A stretch of 64,000 bases of DNA, from positions 7,176,712 through 7,240,711 of the forward strand of contig NC_066851.1 in assembly GCF_001640805.2 (NCBI RefSeq), read 5' to 3'. The position numbers were made by a program, and so were the translations under genes. Under the pieces are notes generated by a model, which saw nothing but the letters and a program-made list of their open reading frames with translations, searched no databases and was not told where the DNA came from. The stretch comes from Lates calcarifer. Taxonomy: Eukaryota; Chordata; Actinopteri; Centropomidae. Each line of letters opens with the position of its first letter. The first letter of the stretch is position 1. Positions 22,656-34,200 of this stretch are shown here, one piece after another.

Positions 22656-25174
22656 ATGAACTGGTCAGGGCTGGAGAGTCTGTTGAGTGGAGTCAATAAA
22701 TACTCCACTGCATTTGGGAGGATCTGGCTGTCTATGGTGTTTGTGTTCCGTGTGCTGGTGTTTGTGGTCGCAGCGCAGAGAGTTTGGGGCGATGAGAGCA
22801 AAGACTTTGTGTGTAATACCCGGCAGGTAAGACGGAGAACAATACTTTATTTTCTGTGCTAGAACATCTATTCTTTTGCTGTCTTTCAGTGCACTGGATG
22901 GATGAGTTTCCCTCTGAAAGGCAACTCATGAACATCATACTAATTTGAATGATGAAGTCAGATACAACTGAGCTACAAATCTCTGGAGACTGAAGGATGT
23001 TGCTATTAACTAGACAGAAAGGGTCTAATGAAAGGTGCTATTGAGATGCATTATGGGAAGTGTAGTGTTTTTCAAGCCTGACCCACACTAGAGACTACAA
23101 GTAAGGCTCTCTGGGGCTCTGCTGAACCAATTTTGACCTTTCTATTGTAACTCGATCTCTTGCGAGTTCCTAAACTTAATGAAGGTAGTGCTAAATCACT
23201 AGAGTGGGTTGGTTTTAAGTAGCATAAGTATTTTTTTCTTATTCTGTTAGCTGCAGATTCAGACTAACACAACACAGATCTTCATCCACTGTCAAGTCCT
23301 CCAGCTGTCTGGCTAAACTGGTTCACTTTTGCACAGTCTTGTGTGGAAAGAAATGTGTCATTGAATTTACCTATTTTTTATTAAGATTGATCCCCTCAAA
23401 TTGGCTGCAGGTAAAGTAGGTGTATTATTACTTTCTACTACAATATAGAGGTATTTAAGTTATAATTCATAATTTTGACCTCATATCTCACTCTGACAGC
23501 ATAGTGGTACTTTTGTTTCGTGTTGATCATCTCATGGCAGGTATATTACCTATAGTATAAAATAAATGTATTGTCAAAGTCAAGTCAAGTCAAATTTTAT
23601 TTATATAGTGCCAATTCACAACAGAAGTTATCTTGAGGCACTGTACGTATAGAGCCTTTATCTTATAAAATTTACAGAGAGAGACTCAACAGATCCCACC
23701 ATGAGCAAGCACTAGGCGACTGTGGCAAGGAAAAACTTCCTTTTAAGAGGCAGAAACCTCGAGCAGAACCGGACTCAGGGTGGGCGGCCATCTGCCTCGA
23801 CCGGTTGGGTTTAGACAGAAAGAGAGGGGGGTGGGGGAATGGGGTAGGAGAAAGACAACCTTGCAAATACACAGACTAAGTCAAAATGTAAATAGTAGTA
23901 GTAGTAGTAATAATAATGATAATAATAATAATAATTATTATTATTATTACAGCTAAAGGAATAATAATGACAAACAATGGTATTAATAGCACTAACACTA
24001 TCAATAACACTAGTAAATGTTTAATTATTGTCGCATCATGGGTTGAGCTGGATCATGGGAGCAGCAGGAGACTCTCCAGCTCTGGAGGCAGACACCTGCA
24101 GTAAGAGACAGTAGCAGAGAGAGAGAGAGAAGCACAGCCTGGGCAGTAATGTGCTTGAGGGAAGAACACACAGTTAAAGTGATGCAACGATATTAAGACA
24201 GTTAATAGTAATCTCGTCGGCAGGACATCATGGACAACATTTACTAACTATTAATCTTAACTGATGCATTGAGACTGACCCAACCCGCCGAGGGAAAAAT
24301 GGTATCCTGAAATAGGAACCAGAATAATGTGCTAGTTAAAAGTTAAGGCATAAAGATGAGTTTTTAGTTTGGATTTAAAGGCCTCAACTGAGTCTAGTAT
24401 TGCCTCTTTTTTGTCATGACATTACAGTCATAATAGAAAAAGTAATTGCAGTATGTTAACAATATTTTCCTCTATTTTACTTTGTTTCCAGCCTGGTTGT
24501 ACCAATGTCTGCTATGACCACATCTTCCCCATCTCCCATATCCGTCTGTGGGCACTGCAGCTCATCTTCGTCACCTGTCCGTCTCTGATGGTGATGGCTC
24601 ATGTTAAACTCCGTGAGGGAAAGGACAAGAAATACGTGGAGCTGCATAACGGCTCTCACCTGTACGCCAACCCAGGGAAAAAGAGAGGAGGCCTGTGGTG
24701 GACTTATCTCCTGAGTCTGGTCTTCAAAGCCGGATTCGACACATCATTTCTCTATATTTTGTACAGGATATACCATGGATATGACCTGCCCAGGTGATGC
24801 TTTTATCTTGTTAGTTTTCAAATGAAAACATGGTGTTCTATGCTGGCTATGACTTACTTTACTCTTTTCTTTTAGGTTGTCCAAGTGTTCACTGGACCCA
24901 TGCCCCAACACCGTCGACTGCTTCATCAGTCGCCCGACTGAGAAAAAGATCTTCATGTTGTTCATGGTCAGTATCCAGTGCACTGTGCATCTTCATGTGT
25001 ATCTGCGAGATGATTTATCTCATTGGCAAGCGCATCAGCAAGTTGTTCAGGGTCCGACACGAGAACCAGAGACTCATGTTTGCCGAGCAACATGAGCTCA
25101 CCAACATAGCCCCACCGAGGTCCCAGTATCGGAGGACTGATCCGAACGCTGGGGAGTCAGCTGAGTTTAAATAG
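22656..25174 (+). CDS. Beta-type connexin (GJB3/4/5-like), frameshifted
   Basis: Gap-junction channel subunit with four membrane spans. Coding exons: 22656-22826 (57 codons, begins [20 protein letters not shown]), 24492-24793 and 24876-25174; GT-AG joins keep frame. First-loop cysteines 53, 60 and 64 (C-x6-C-x3-C) and second-loop cysteines 162, 167 and 173 (C-x4-C-x5-C) dock opposing hemichannels. [19 protein letters not shown] is the second span; [18 protein letters not shown] opens the third. In the last exon the frame breaks within 24967-24973: FMV at 24961-24969 continues as VSSALCIFM only if one base is ignored. Read literally, it stops at 25095, losing the true fourth span; read through, the product is about 256 residues ending GESAEFK. 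Base error, real mutation and recent pseudogene are all possible; the rest is intact. [14 protein letters not shown] resembles GJB5, and GJB3/4/5 lie in the matching human region, but I cannot assign an ortholog. Confidence 0.85.
22827..24491 (+). other. Connexin coding intron 1
   Basis: Intron of about 1.67 kb, beginning GTAAGA and ending TTTGTTTCCAG, phase 0, between Gln57 and Pro58 in the first extracellular loop. Half of it is occupied by an interspersed repeat (about 23575-24400). Confidence 0.9.
23575..24400 (+). mobile_element. Teleost interspersed repeat in connexin intron
   Basis: Recognisable landmarks in order are TCAAGTCAAGTCAAATTTTA then TTTATATAGTGCC, AGTTATCTTGAGGCACT, ATGAGCAAGCACTAGGCGAC, GGCAAGGAAAAACTTCC, CTCGAGCAGAACCGGACTCA, GGGCGGCCATCTGCCTCGAC, and near the end GATGAGTTTTTAGTTTGGAT and AAGGCCTCAACTGAGTCTAG. 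I know this string as a very abundant teleost repeat but cannot give its family name with confidence. The middle holds an (AGT)n/(AAT)n run at about 23895-23950. Confidence 0.75.
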
Positions 25175-25273
25175 GAGCGAGAAGGTCAGAGAGGGCGCTG
25201 CCACTACAACACTGTAGGACACAGTGGTCCCTAAGCCATGGATCTGCTTCTGATGGGTGACCACTGGTTACCC

Positions 25274-25279
25274 AATAAA
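25274..25279 (+). terminator. Connexin poly(A) signal
   Basis: AATAAA lies 100 bases past the connexin stop codon, giving a short 3' untranslated region if used. Confidence 0.55.
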
Positions 25280-25299
25280 ACTATTAAACCAAAAGACTG

Positions 25300-25860
25300 A
25301 CATAAGGGTCAATCCTGTGCACCGTGCTCCTGTGATCCAGCTGAACATGAAACATTTGTGATTCTCCATTAGAAGAATTGCTAACAGGGGCTGGTCGCTG
25401 GTAGGACACAGTTAAAGAAGAGGTTTCATCTTCAGATCATCTTCTGGCTGACTATACAAAGAGAGACATCCAGGAGCTGGCTGGATGTTGATGATTGATG
25501 AGCCGGATGTTGTGTTTTTAGGACACTGTTGATTGACTCATCAATATGTCATGTATTGTAAATTACAGCACTTCAACACTGTTAATAGCTGACTGCAAAA
25601 ATGATAGCCTCCAGTGCTGTGTACATTCATATTTCTCCAACTACAAAGACCATGATGCCACCAGGAATTTGATGAGCTGAACTGCTGAATTATCCACCAA
25701 GGTTGAACTCTTTCTGCCAAGAAAGCTGGTCAAACTCTACACTTGGAGCTTTGTAGGCTGCAGATTCTTGTGACTAAAGAATGGACTTCATAGCAGCAGA
25801 GATATGTTGAGTGGATTACTGATTCTCACAACTGCTGTATCTGATAGCCAGCTGACTCCT

Positions 25861-25898
<38 letters not shown>

Positions 25899-26590
25899 TG
25901 TTAAGGGTGCTCAATTATCAGAATTTAAAATGTACATTGCAGTGAAATTATTGCATTTATGAATGACTAAGAATCAACTGGAATGCCATAATGTGGTTCA
26001 ATTGTGTCTTGATATGATAAAATGCTGATTAAGCTGAGTGTCTAGACTGTCTTTTGTTATGTTTTCCCCACAGATATGCAGAATTAGCATTGGCATTAAG
26101 ATATATCATGGATGAACTCACTAATGAAAGGGAAGGCTTAAAAAATTGAGCAAAAATGAACAAATTCAAGTTAGATTTAATGGTGAAAACATCAGGAAAC
26201 AAAGTCCCCATTCAGATAAGACTTAAAAACAGTTGCTCATGCTCAAAATGCTGAAAATAGTTTCATTATACTACCACTAGGTAGCAGCATTGTTTAGATT
26301 AAACAAACCAAATTCTAATGTATCTGTGTAGGACATTCTTCTAAGATAAATTTGAAATAGAGCAAGGAGCTAATGGGTACAGTGGAAGCTGCCTAGGTTA
26401 ACACTTACTGATTTTAGAGAAACCCACTTTCCCTCCATTCGTCACCTGTCTACCCCGCACAGCTGCTCAAATGAACAACACAGGTGTGTCAATCATGTGG
26501 TCATTAGCACAGGTTCGAGAGGTGCGTGTTGCCTCCAAGTGTTTTTTAAAAACTCCTGAGTGTGACTTTTCATCTTTCATCTGCTTCATC
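25300..26590. other. Spacer between connexin and tRNA
   Basis: Unique sequence with a (GT)n microsatellite at about 25862-25897. No gene was recognised. An alternative long connexin 3' untranslated region could occupy part of it. Confidence 0.5.
25862..25897. repeat. (GT)n microsatellite
   Basis: Uninterrupted GT run of about 36 bases. Confidence 0.97.
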
Positions 26591-26593
26591 TGT

Positions 26594-26667
26594 ATTTGAA
26601 TACTAACGAACTGGAATATTTGAATACTAACGAACTGGAATATTTGAATACTAACGAACTGGAATAT
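26594..26667. repeat. 24-bp tandem repeat, three copies
   Basis: The unit TTGAATACTAACGAACTGG plus AATAT occurs three times head to tail with no mismatches (TACTAACGAA starts at 26601, 26625 and 26649). It ends about 145 bases before the tRNA gene, on its 3' side. Confidence 0.97.
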
Positions 26668-26812
26668 TTAGCGTACTGAAAGGCAGAAGTGCTCTAAGCC
26701 AACAGTTAATGACTTCGTGTTTATCATCTCAAGTACACTAACTTTTATTTCACGTTATGCAGACTTCATTAAAGAGCCCATCTGTTTATCTTCCAACCGA
26801 AAAGGTGTGTTG

Positions 26813-26894
26813 CGACGAGGATGGGATTCGAACCCACGCGTGCAGAGCACAATGGATTAGCAGTCCATCGCCTTAACCACTCGGCCACCTCGTC
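26813..26894 (-). tRNA. trnaS-GCU: tRNA-Ser (anticodon GCT)
   Basis: The minus strand gives an 82-base tRNA. The acceptor stem GACGAGG pairs with CCTCGTC, with a G discriminator at 26813. The D-arm region has GGCCGAGTGGTTAAGGC, which serves as the A box. The anticodon stem ATGGA pairs with TCCAT around anticodon GCT (26859-26861). A long variable arm typical of type II serine tRNAs follows, then GGGTTCGAATCCC, which holds the B box. A run of four thymines on the minus strand (26800-26803) lies 10 bases past the end and would stop RNA polymerase III. It decodes AGC and AGU. No intron is present and CCA is not encoded, as expected for a nuclear tRNA. It looks functional. Confidence 0.97.
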
Positions 26895-27985
26895 TTATTA
26901 TAAAACCCTAGCAGGCTGTAATATCCGGATACAGTAAAGCTCTCGTGAGAATGCTGACAAGTACTGATTATATTTTGGTTTGCCTCACACATTTAACATT
27001 TCTGTCGCCTTACTTCAGTGAGTGACACCAACACGTCCATTTCCAGGCCTCATTAAAACGCAGTGGAAACTTGGATTAGGAAAGCACGAAAACTAGCTAA
27101 AACTCGGATTAATCACCAACCACAAACACCGTGTACACGAGGCGTTAGTATGTTTACTGTAAACTTAAAGCAACATGGTGCGGACTCACGTGCCGTCCAC
27201 ATTTCTGTCCACCAGAGAGAGCCAGAGACAAGCAGATTAAAACCGAGGCAACGTTAACAACATACAGTCTATGGTGAACCATCTGACAAAGAATGTCTAA
27301 ATGGGTTTCTGCCATCTGATGACTACATTATTAAATATGTTACCCTAATTCATTTATACTGACGTAAGGGAGTCTGCTATGAAACTTGCGTTGAGCTGTC
27401 CCTGGCCCACCTCAAATCCTCTCATCCCGTTAGAGACGCGGTTCCAGCTCTATGTCCATTATTTCGATTCAAAGATTTATTTGTCACGCACGAAAATATG
27501 TATATTGAAATGCAACATGGCTGCTCCTAATGTTGGGCAAAAAAACTAATAATAAAGATAAAGTATGCATATTCATATAAAACTAATTGTATATAAATAA
27601 TTGATGAATATGTTATATATAGAAATAAATATTTCCTGCAGAATAATGGTATAGGTGTGACCTAAGTATGACTCAGACCTTTTTGGTTCATGTTCTCCTT
27701 AATTTAGCTAAACTACTACTTATTTGTTCCTGTCTAGAGTCACAAGCAACAAATATTTTAATAAATCTATGTGACAACTTGTATATACCTGTTAATTAAT
27801 CTAAATCATAGTTGACTTCAATACTTTGAATTTGAGGTTTTATCCAGTTTCTTATATATATTATATAACTTGATTGTTTTTGTGTACGTGTGACGTAATA
27901 CTTGACTCAACCTCCTCATTAAGTCGAACTCTCCAGTCTATTTCCAATGTGTTTTATGGTGTGAATCACAAGGCAAAACACAGAC
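26895..27985. other. Spacer between tRNA and marcksl1
   Basis: Mixed sequence without a gene. The half nearest marcksl1 is very AT-rich. No repeat family was recognised. Confidence 0.6.
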
Positions 27986-28000
27986 AGAGGGGATCAAACA

Positions 28001-28006
28001 TTTATT
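28001..28006 (-). terminator. marcksl1 poly(A) signal
   Basis: TTTATT on the plus strand is AATAAA on the minus strand, about 820 bases past the marcksl1 stop codon. The sequence between (28007-28823) would be a 3' untranslated region; its AT-rich character and lack of other features fit that. Confidence 0.5.
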
Positions 28007-28823
28007 TACCCTTATTAAAAGTTACAATAAAACCATTAACATCTTCAAACGATAGCAAAATAAAGAGAACCAAAAATATTGGCCAAAACATATTTACAGA
28101 GACAGTTTGCAGATAAAAAGCTCACATTTTTGTACACAATCCCAACCCCTGCGTCATAAACTCTGAAATGTGAACACTGCACTCAAGAAGCTTGAATGTG
28201 GTTTTAGCCAGAAAAAGAATGAAAATGCACAAACAAAGACATAGCTCTTTTTCCACCTCCCCTCCTCGATTTTTCACTTTTCTATACATGACAAAATACT
28301 TGAAATTTGGGGGTAAAACATAGGAATGTAGAATTCTAAAAATTAATAAGATCATTTGAAAGGTTTATGTGTCCGTTATAACAGTCATTTCGAGTGAAGG
28401 AGATGGTCTACCCCGCTCCGCAACGGTGACAATTTTTAAATCCCAAAAAGATGAGAAAGAAAAATAAAATGTTATAGGGCTGCCACGCTGTTAAAAAGGA
28501 TGCTTCTCCATGAATTGGGAAAATAAGTCAGTATTCCTGATTCGCTCCACATCCAATCCATTACCTTCGCCGCACGCCTGTCCCTGTGTGTACCATGAGG
28601 GGGCGACACAAGCCGACACTTTCATCATGAGAGGGCCCGGTGAGATTCCGTCTGTCGAAGAACTAATAAAAGGCAGTGAACTGGTGGTTGAATCAGCAAA
28701 CGTGATATATCCTTTGTCTTCTTTTGTAGTTTTGTTTATAACTTTAAGAACGTGGCACAAGTCTCTCATATATATATTTATATATTTTAATCTTGGAAAA
28801 TCAGTTCAGGTGGCGGGGTGCAG

Positions 28824-30702
28824 TCACTCTGCGTTGGCCTCGCCCTCAGAGGCTGCAGGTGTCGTGTCCTCAGCGGGGGCAGCGGCAGCGGCCTCCTCGG
28901 CGGGAGCGGCCTCTGTGGCTGGGGCCTCCTCGGCCGCCTTGGTCTCACCCTCGGGTGCGGCATCAGCAGCGGCGGCGGCAGCTTCACCCTCGGCGGCCTC
29001 TGCAGCCGGCGTCTCCTCTTTGGTTTCCTTGGCCGCATGGCCGTTCTCCTCTGGCTTGTCCTCGGTTGTGGGGGAGGTGGCCTCCTCCTTGCCCTCCTCG
29101 CTGCCCTTCTTGCTCTTCTTCAGCGAGATGCCCTTGAACTTGAAGGAGTTCTTCAGGGAGAACTTCTTCTTCTTCTTGCCATCCTTGGCGGCCTCGCCCT
29201 CGGCTTTGGCAGCCTCGCCCTCGGCTGCGGGAGCGGGCTCAATGGCATCTCCAGCACTGGTCTCGCCCTCCTTGGCTGGCTCGGCTGTTCCATTTCCATC
29301 TGCGGCAGCCACTTCCCCGTCGGGCTTGGCCGACACATCACCATTGGTTTTGACATGGCCGTTCTCCTGCAGAGAAGAAGAGTCTCATTAGTCATGCATT
29401 GAAATATTCAAACTGGGCCAAAACAAACACACTGCCTCTGGAAAAGGGAATCACTCCAAATAAACAGATGGATCAAGTGTAGCTGAAATGTTTTTCAATA
29501 TACCAAACAAATCTGAAGAGATCTGGCATGTGCCAGAATAGCATTAGCCCATTTAAATAGTTAATCTATGTTATACTTGAGGAAAGCTGCTTGCCCTGAC
29601 AGTGGTTCAGAGGGGGATTCAACAGCTGTTTGCATAACTCTGGCCGGACGCACGGGGGCAGTAGTGCTGCATCTAGACGTCAACATATCCAGCAAGTTGG
29701 GGAACAAAGGAATCCCCGTGAAACCTGGTTTCTGCTCTCATCCAAGAGCTGCAGCTCCCGTCTACCACAGCTCTCTGTGTGAGCGCGGTGTGGCCAGAGA
29801 AGAGCCAGCACATCAGTCATGGCACAGACAAAGCCATGGTCAATTTAAGACTCACATTTAACCAATCTACCGCGCTCAATCAGAAAAGTCAATCAACTAA
29901 AAATGATCATCAGCATGTCTGAAAGGGCATCACATTGTGGCACACATTGCATCTTCTGATCTGGGGTCAGACTCAGTTTAACTCTCCCAACAATCAGCAA
30001 TTAACAATCACATCTCAGTCATCAAAGCTCAAACTTCAATTTCAGCCTAAGTAAAAGACGCTTGGGTGTAGAGGAGTTGTGGTAAAGGGGATCTGAACTG
30101 GCGCCTGTCGACGTTTTGTCTGTAACTCCGCAAAATGCGCTTCCAGCAGAGCGCATTTGCATCCTTTGCACCCGTTTACCCCACATCTTTTGTTCGACGT
30201 CGAGAGCGACTTTCCGCCCGACCACCGCCAACTCATGAGAGAAAACACGCTGCAAACACACATTTCAACCAGAATCTGCCGCTCCTGTGTAAACTGTGCG
30301 GGTAAACGGCCCCTGTGGGCGCAGCAGACGGAATTAACAAAGGCAGGTCTGGTGCGCGCTGAGCGGGGACGAGCGCGGCCACTCGACGGCTGCTCTGCTG
30401 GAGGTCCCCTTCTACTCAAACAACCTGTTTTCAGTTGATTCAGTTTCATTTTTATTTCCTACAGCCGTGTGTTTAACAGAAGGACGGGTGTGCTCTCAGG
30501 TCAGAGTGTGAAAGCTAAACTCCCCATCGCAGCCCTGAGCCCCGCCGTGGCACCCATGCTGCCAGTGGGCGTTGGGTGCCATGTGGCTCCCCGCTGATGC
30601 TCGGCCCGTTTTACTCACCTGGCCGTTGGCTTTGGCAGCAGCAGGGTCGGCGGCGGCTTTCCCCTCAACAGCTACTCCACCCTTGGACAACTGGGCTCCC
30701 AT
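28824..30702 (-). CDS. marcksl1: MARCKS-like protein 1
   Basis: Two coding exons on the minus strand, 30702-30619 and 29366-28824, give 208 residues with a GT-AG phase 0 join at KANGQ/ENGHV, the position used in vertebrate MARCKS genes. MGAQLSKGG gives a myristoylated Gly2. GDAIEPAPA is the family signature that marks MARCKSL1 rather than MARCKS. Residues 92-115 form the basic effector domain [20 protein letters not shown] plus KSKK, which binds acidic phospholipids, calmodulin and actin and is phosphorylated by PKC on its serines. The rest is a long Ala/Glu/Pro-rich disordered tail. The protein sits at the plasma membrane and controls cortical actin and PIP2 availability. The start is preceded in frame by another Met (residues MFRTPKRKK), but only the second gives the myristoylation motif. 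The duplicate letter (1a or 1b) cannot be settled from this alone. GC-rich codons make antisense frames look long. Confidence 0.95.
29367..30618 (-). other. marcksl1 intron with CpG-rich core
   Basis: Intron of 1252 bases. Its segment at about 30090-30400 is rich in CpG (for example TCGACGTTTTG, TTCGACGTCGAGAGCG, GAGCGGGGACGAGCGCGG). That suggests the CpG island around the first exon continues into the intron, or that an alternative promoter lies here. Confidence 0.6.
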
Positions 30703-31100
30703 TTTTTTCCTTTTAGGTGTTCGGAACAAAAAATAAAATCGAAAAAGAAAAACCTCGAGGACTTTTTGAGATTTTAAAAATCCAGATCTGGGATGGGTAA
30801 GATCTTTCCCAAAGAGGTGAAAAATCCGACCGGATCTCCTTCTCCCTATAGCTATGGGTTTTGGACACGAGAAGATCCCCCTTCTGTGAGTGCGGACCCC
30901 ACGGCGGCTGAGCTCAAATTAAAGGATGTCAGGGATACGACTGTGAGTATTTCAACCGCGCCTCAAAATCGACCAGAGTCTCCTCCCACGGGCGTGACAG
31001 CCGGGCTCTGTCCAATCTGCAGCCGGGGGATGGGCCTCCTTCACCCCCCGGTCTCTGCAACAGTCTGCTGCTCCACTGGACTATCAGCGGGACTTTTTCC
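30703..31100 (-). promoter_or_regulatory. marcksl1 5' UTR and promoter region
   Basis: This stretch lies directly upstream of the marcksl1 start, is moderately CpG-rich, and holds an inverted CCAAT (TCCAAT on the plus strand near 31012). The transcription start cannot be fixed by eye. The plus-strand frames here are chance frames. Confidence 0.5.
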
Positions 31101-31219
31101 ACTGTTTCAGATGTCTGGAAGATTTTTGGAAGATTTTTTGGACGTTTTTGACTTTTTAAACTTTGATTCATTGACTTCCTCAGCACTTGTTGAGCATGTG
31201 TTGCAAGAAACTGACTAAT

Positions 31220-34200
31220 AATAATACTAATAATAAAGAGGTCACTTTTCTTTTCAATAAAAAATAATAAACTGGCTTTCAGTTTATTAATTTATAAAGT
31301 TGGTTTGGAATGTTGAATTGGTAAAAGAAAAGAAAAGGAAAAAAAGGACCAACAATCCCATAAATGTTGCTATAAATTCACAGGTGGACAACAGACACAC
31401 CACAGATGGCTTCATCAGATCACTGGTTCCCAATCCAAGGTTTGAGACCCCACAAATAGTTGTAAGGTCAGCATGAAATGAAGACAAAACAATATTTATT
31501 CTGCACATAATTCACACCTCCAAAATATGAGGTTGTGAGTGGGCTTTTTTTTTTTGGCTATATAAGGGGCAAAAAGGCTGGGGACCTGGGCAGTAAATAA
31601 TTCCAAGCTCATGTTTACCACTGTTACACCCGTGTCTACACTTCTTTTCAAGTTAACCAGCGTGTGTCAGAGTTTCAGTGACTTCCTTTCAACTATAGAA
31701 TAAATCCTCAGATGATCCTTGATGGTCCGATTCTTTTGGATTTAAATGAGAGACCAGGAATTTTAATGGCCCCCGCTGGATTTTGAGTGACAGGCCCAGC
31801 TTTCCAAGAGTAAACTCGTTACATAACACGCAGGCACAGCTTCACGCTCGGCGGAGACCTTGCGATGGCACTGGGGCTGCTTTGTCACCGACGCAGACAG
31901 GGAGACAGTGAATCAGCCTGTCAGCCAGTAATGAGGTCTCTTGGCCAGACGACTGAATCCCACGATCGCAGCGGTGACACTGCATTTTGTTTTTTTGTTT
32001 TTTTTGTTTGTTTTTGGGGGGAGCCTGAAACTGATGGGTTTCTCTTGTGATCCAGCGGGGTCAGGGGTCATATGTTTTAAGCTGAGTTATGACGAGCCAG
32101 TGGACAGCTTCCACAGCCCAGCCAGTCAAGGGACAGGGTCACACATGCATTTATATATGCCAGCTGCTGCATTTACAAGCCGTAACTCTTAATTCTGGCA
32201 ACCTCTAACTAAATTATCCTTTCTTTCCCATTAACAAGGCCTTCATTTATCCCACAGATGAGCCCGTGTTAGCAAAATGGCGCTCTATCTGCTTGTCATC
32301 ATTACAGGACTTCATTAGGTGGAATTTATGATTTCCTCTTCATGTGAGGGATCCCTTTATGGGTCCATATGTCTCTCTCTCTCTCTCTCCTTCGCCTTGC
32401 TGTCATTGTTTTTACCAATCTGAAGGCGCACAGAACATCCCCCTCCACACATGCACACACTCACACAAACATGTCACAACCATGGTATGCAAGGCATGCA
32501 TACGCCACCAAGAGAATGAGCTCCATCCATTCAGTGGGCTGAGCTTCCCAGAGTGGAATACACCCTCAGGGGCACAAAATCTGCACCCCTTCCCCCCAGC
32601 TCCCACCCCCCCTTAACCAACCACCACCACTCCATACATTCTCCCACACTGAGTCAAGAACATGTTGGGAAGATGTTTTTAACCCCCCCCCCCCCACTTC
32701 CCCAGCATACTTTGCTCAATCGTGGTTTTTGGAATTCAGCATTGCGCTCTGATGTGGGACACTCGGGTCAGGTCCGCGTTCTGATGAGGCCTATACATTA
32801 AGATTGTCAGAGTTCAAAGGGATGTTCCTGGTTTGATCAGCACAAGAAAGAGATGTTTTCACAGCAGGGCATCCAAGCCTCTGCAGAGAGACTTCTGACG
32901 AGGCTGACACTCATGGGCTACTGTTTTAGGTGATATCTTCATAGATGTGGATCATTGGGAAAACATAAGAGTTTTTTTTTTTTCATTCACAATAAGTTCT
33001 CTGCTTTGACCACTGAAAGAGATTGTAAGATGGTTTTGGTTGCACAGAAAATACAGAAACAGATTCATCAAAAATTCAGCTACAACCAGTTAGCTTAGCA
33101 TAAAGACTGGAAGCTGGAAGTGGAAGTTAGCTCTGTCCAGAAGGAAAATGAGACTCTAGGAAGTCACTGCACCTGGCCACAAAATAGTTTGAAGGAATAG
33201 TTTGAAACGTTTGACACGTATTCACGTTCTTGTTGAGAATCAGAAAAGATTGAGAGCACTCTAGTATCTGTACAGTAAGTATTTAGCTGGACCCAGCAGC
33301 TAGTTAGCTTAGCATATAGACTAAAGATAGGGGGGGAACCATTAGCCCTTGCTTTTATGCTTCATATTATACATATTTAGCAAACAGACAAGTAACATTG
33401 TTATTTCACTTTAATCAAGAAGATGAATAAATATACTCTACACACATATTCTTCATTAGTGTGGAATTATTTTGCCCTAACCAGCTCAGTGTTTCAAAAC
33501 TTGCCAGAGAAAAGCTGATGTAGTTAATGTAGTGAATACTGACTATGAAAGCTTTACCATTTATTTTCTGCACAAGCGCACACACAGTTGCACTACACAC
33601 ATTGAGATGATGACAAGGCCTGATTTCCTTGAGAAAAATGAGATTATTTCTGGAGGACTTCCTCTGGCCTCAACCTGCCTACTTATTTTATGTCGTGCTT
33701 AACACCATGCTTCTTCTCCTCACACACTTTTTTTCCCCCTCTGAGCTAGTCAATGCCCCTGTTTGTGTGGTTGCCCATTTTTCATGCCCTGACACAGGAT
33801 GAGCTCTCAAATCCTGCTAAAAGCCGTCCATTGTCTCTCTCTCTCTGTCTCTTTCTCTCTTGGCGAGCCAAACTGATGAGCATCACAAGTAGAAAAAGAG
33901 GAAAAAAAGAGAGCAAGAGAAAAGGAAAGAAGAGATGGAGGAGGGCTGGAGCGCAGGAAGAAGAATCAGAAACATGTCTCTGGGTTTCCTTTTGCTTCAG
34001 GGAGGGAAAAAGTTATCTTTACGACAGTCACCTTGAGAAGATTACTTGGGCATATCAGTGTGATGAATATGTAATTTCCCCGGGTTCCTCTGTTTGTCAG
34101 CAATTCATGCATACCCAATCACAAAAACAAGAATGCAGGCTGTTTCCTGTGTACTTTCCTATGCTTTTGTGACACACTGGTGGTTATGAGTTTTGCAGAG

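Noticed and set aside
26594..26667. CRISPR-like short repeats
   Set aside because: The three units are directly adjacent without spacers, and the DNA is vertebrate.
28510..29391. Long plus-strand open frame of 293 codons
   Set aside because: It is the antisense of marcksl1 exon 2. Its Ala/Ser richness mirrors the GC-rich Ala/Glu codons of the real gene, and it runs over the splice acceptor and 3' untranslated region.
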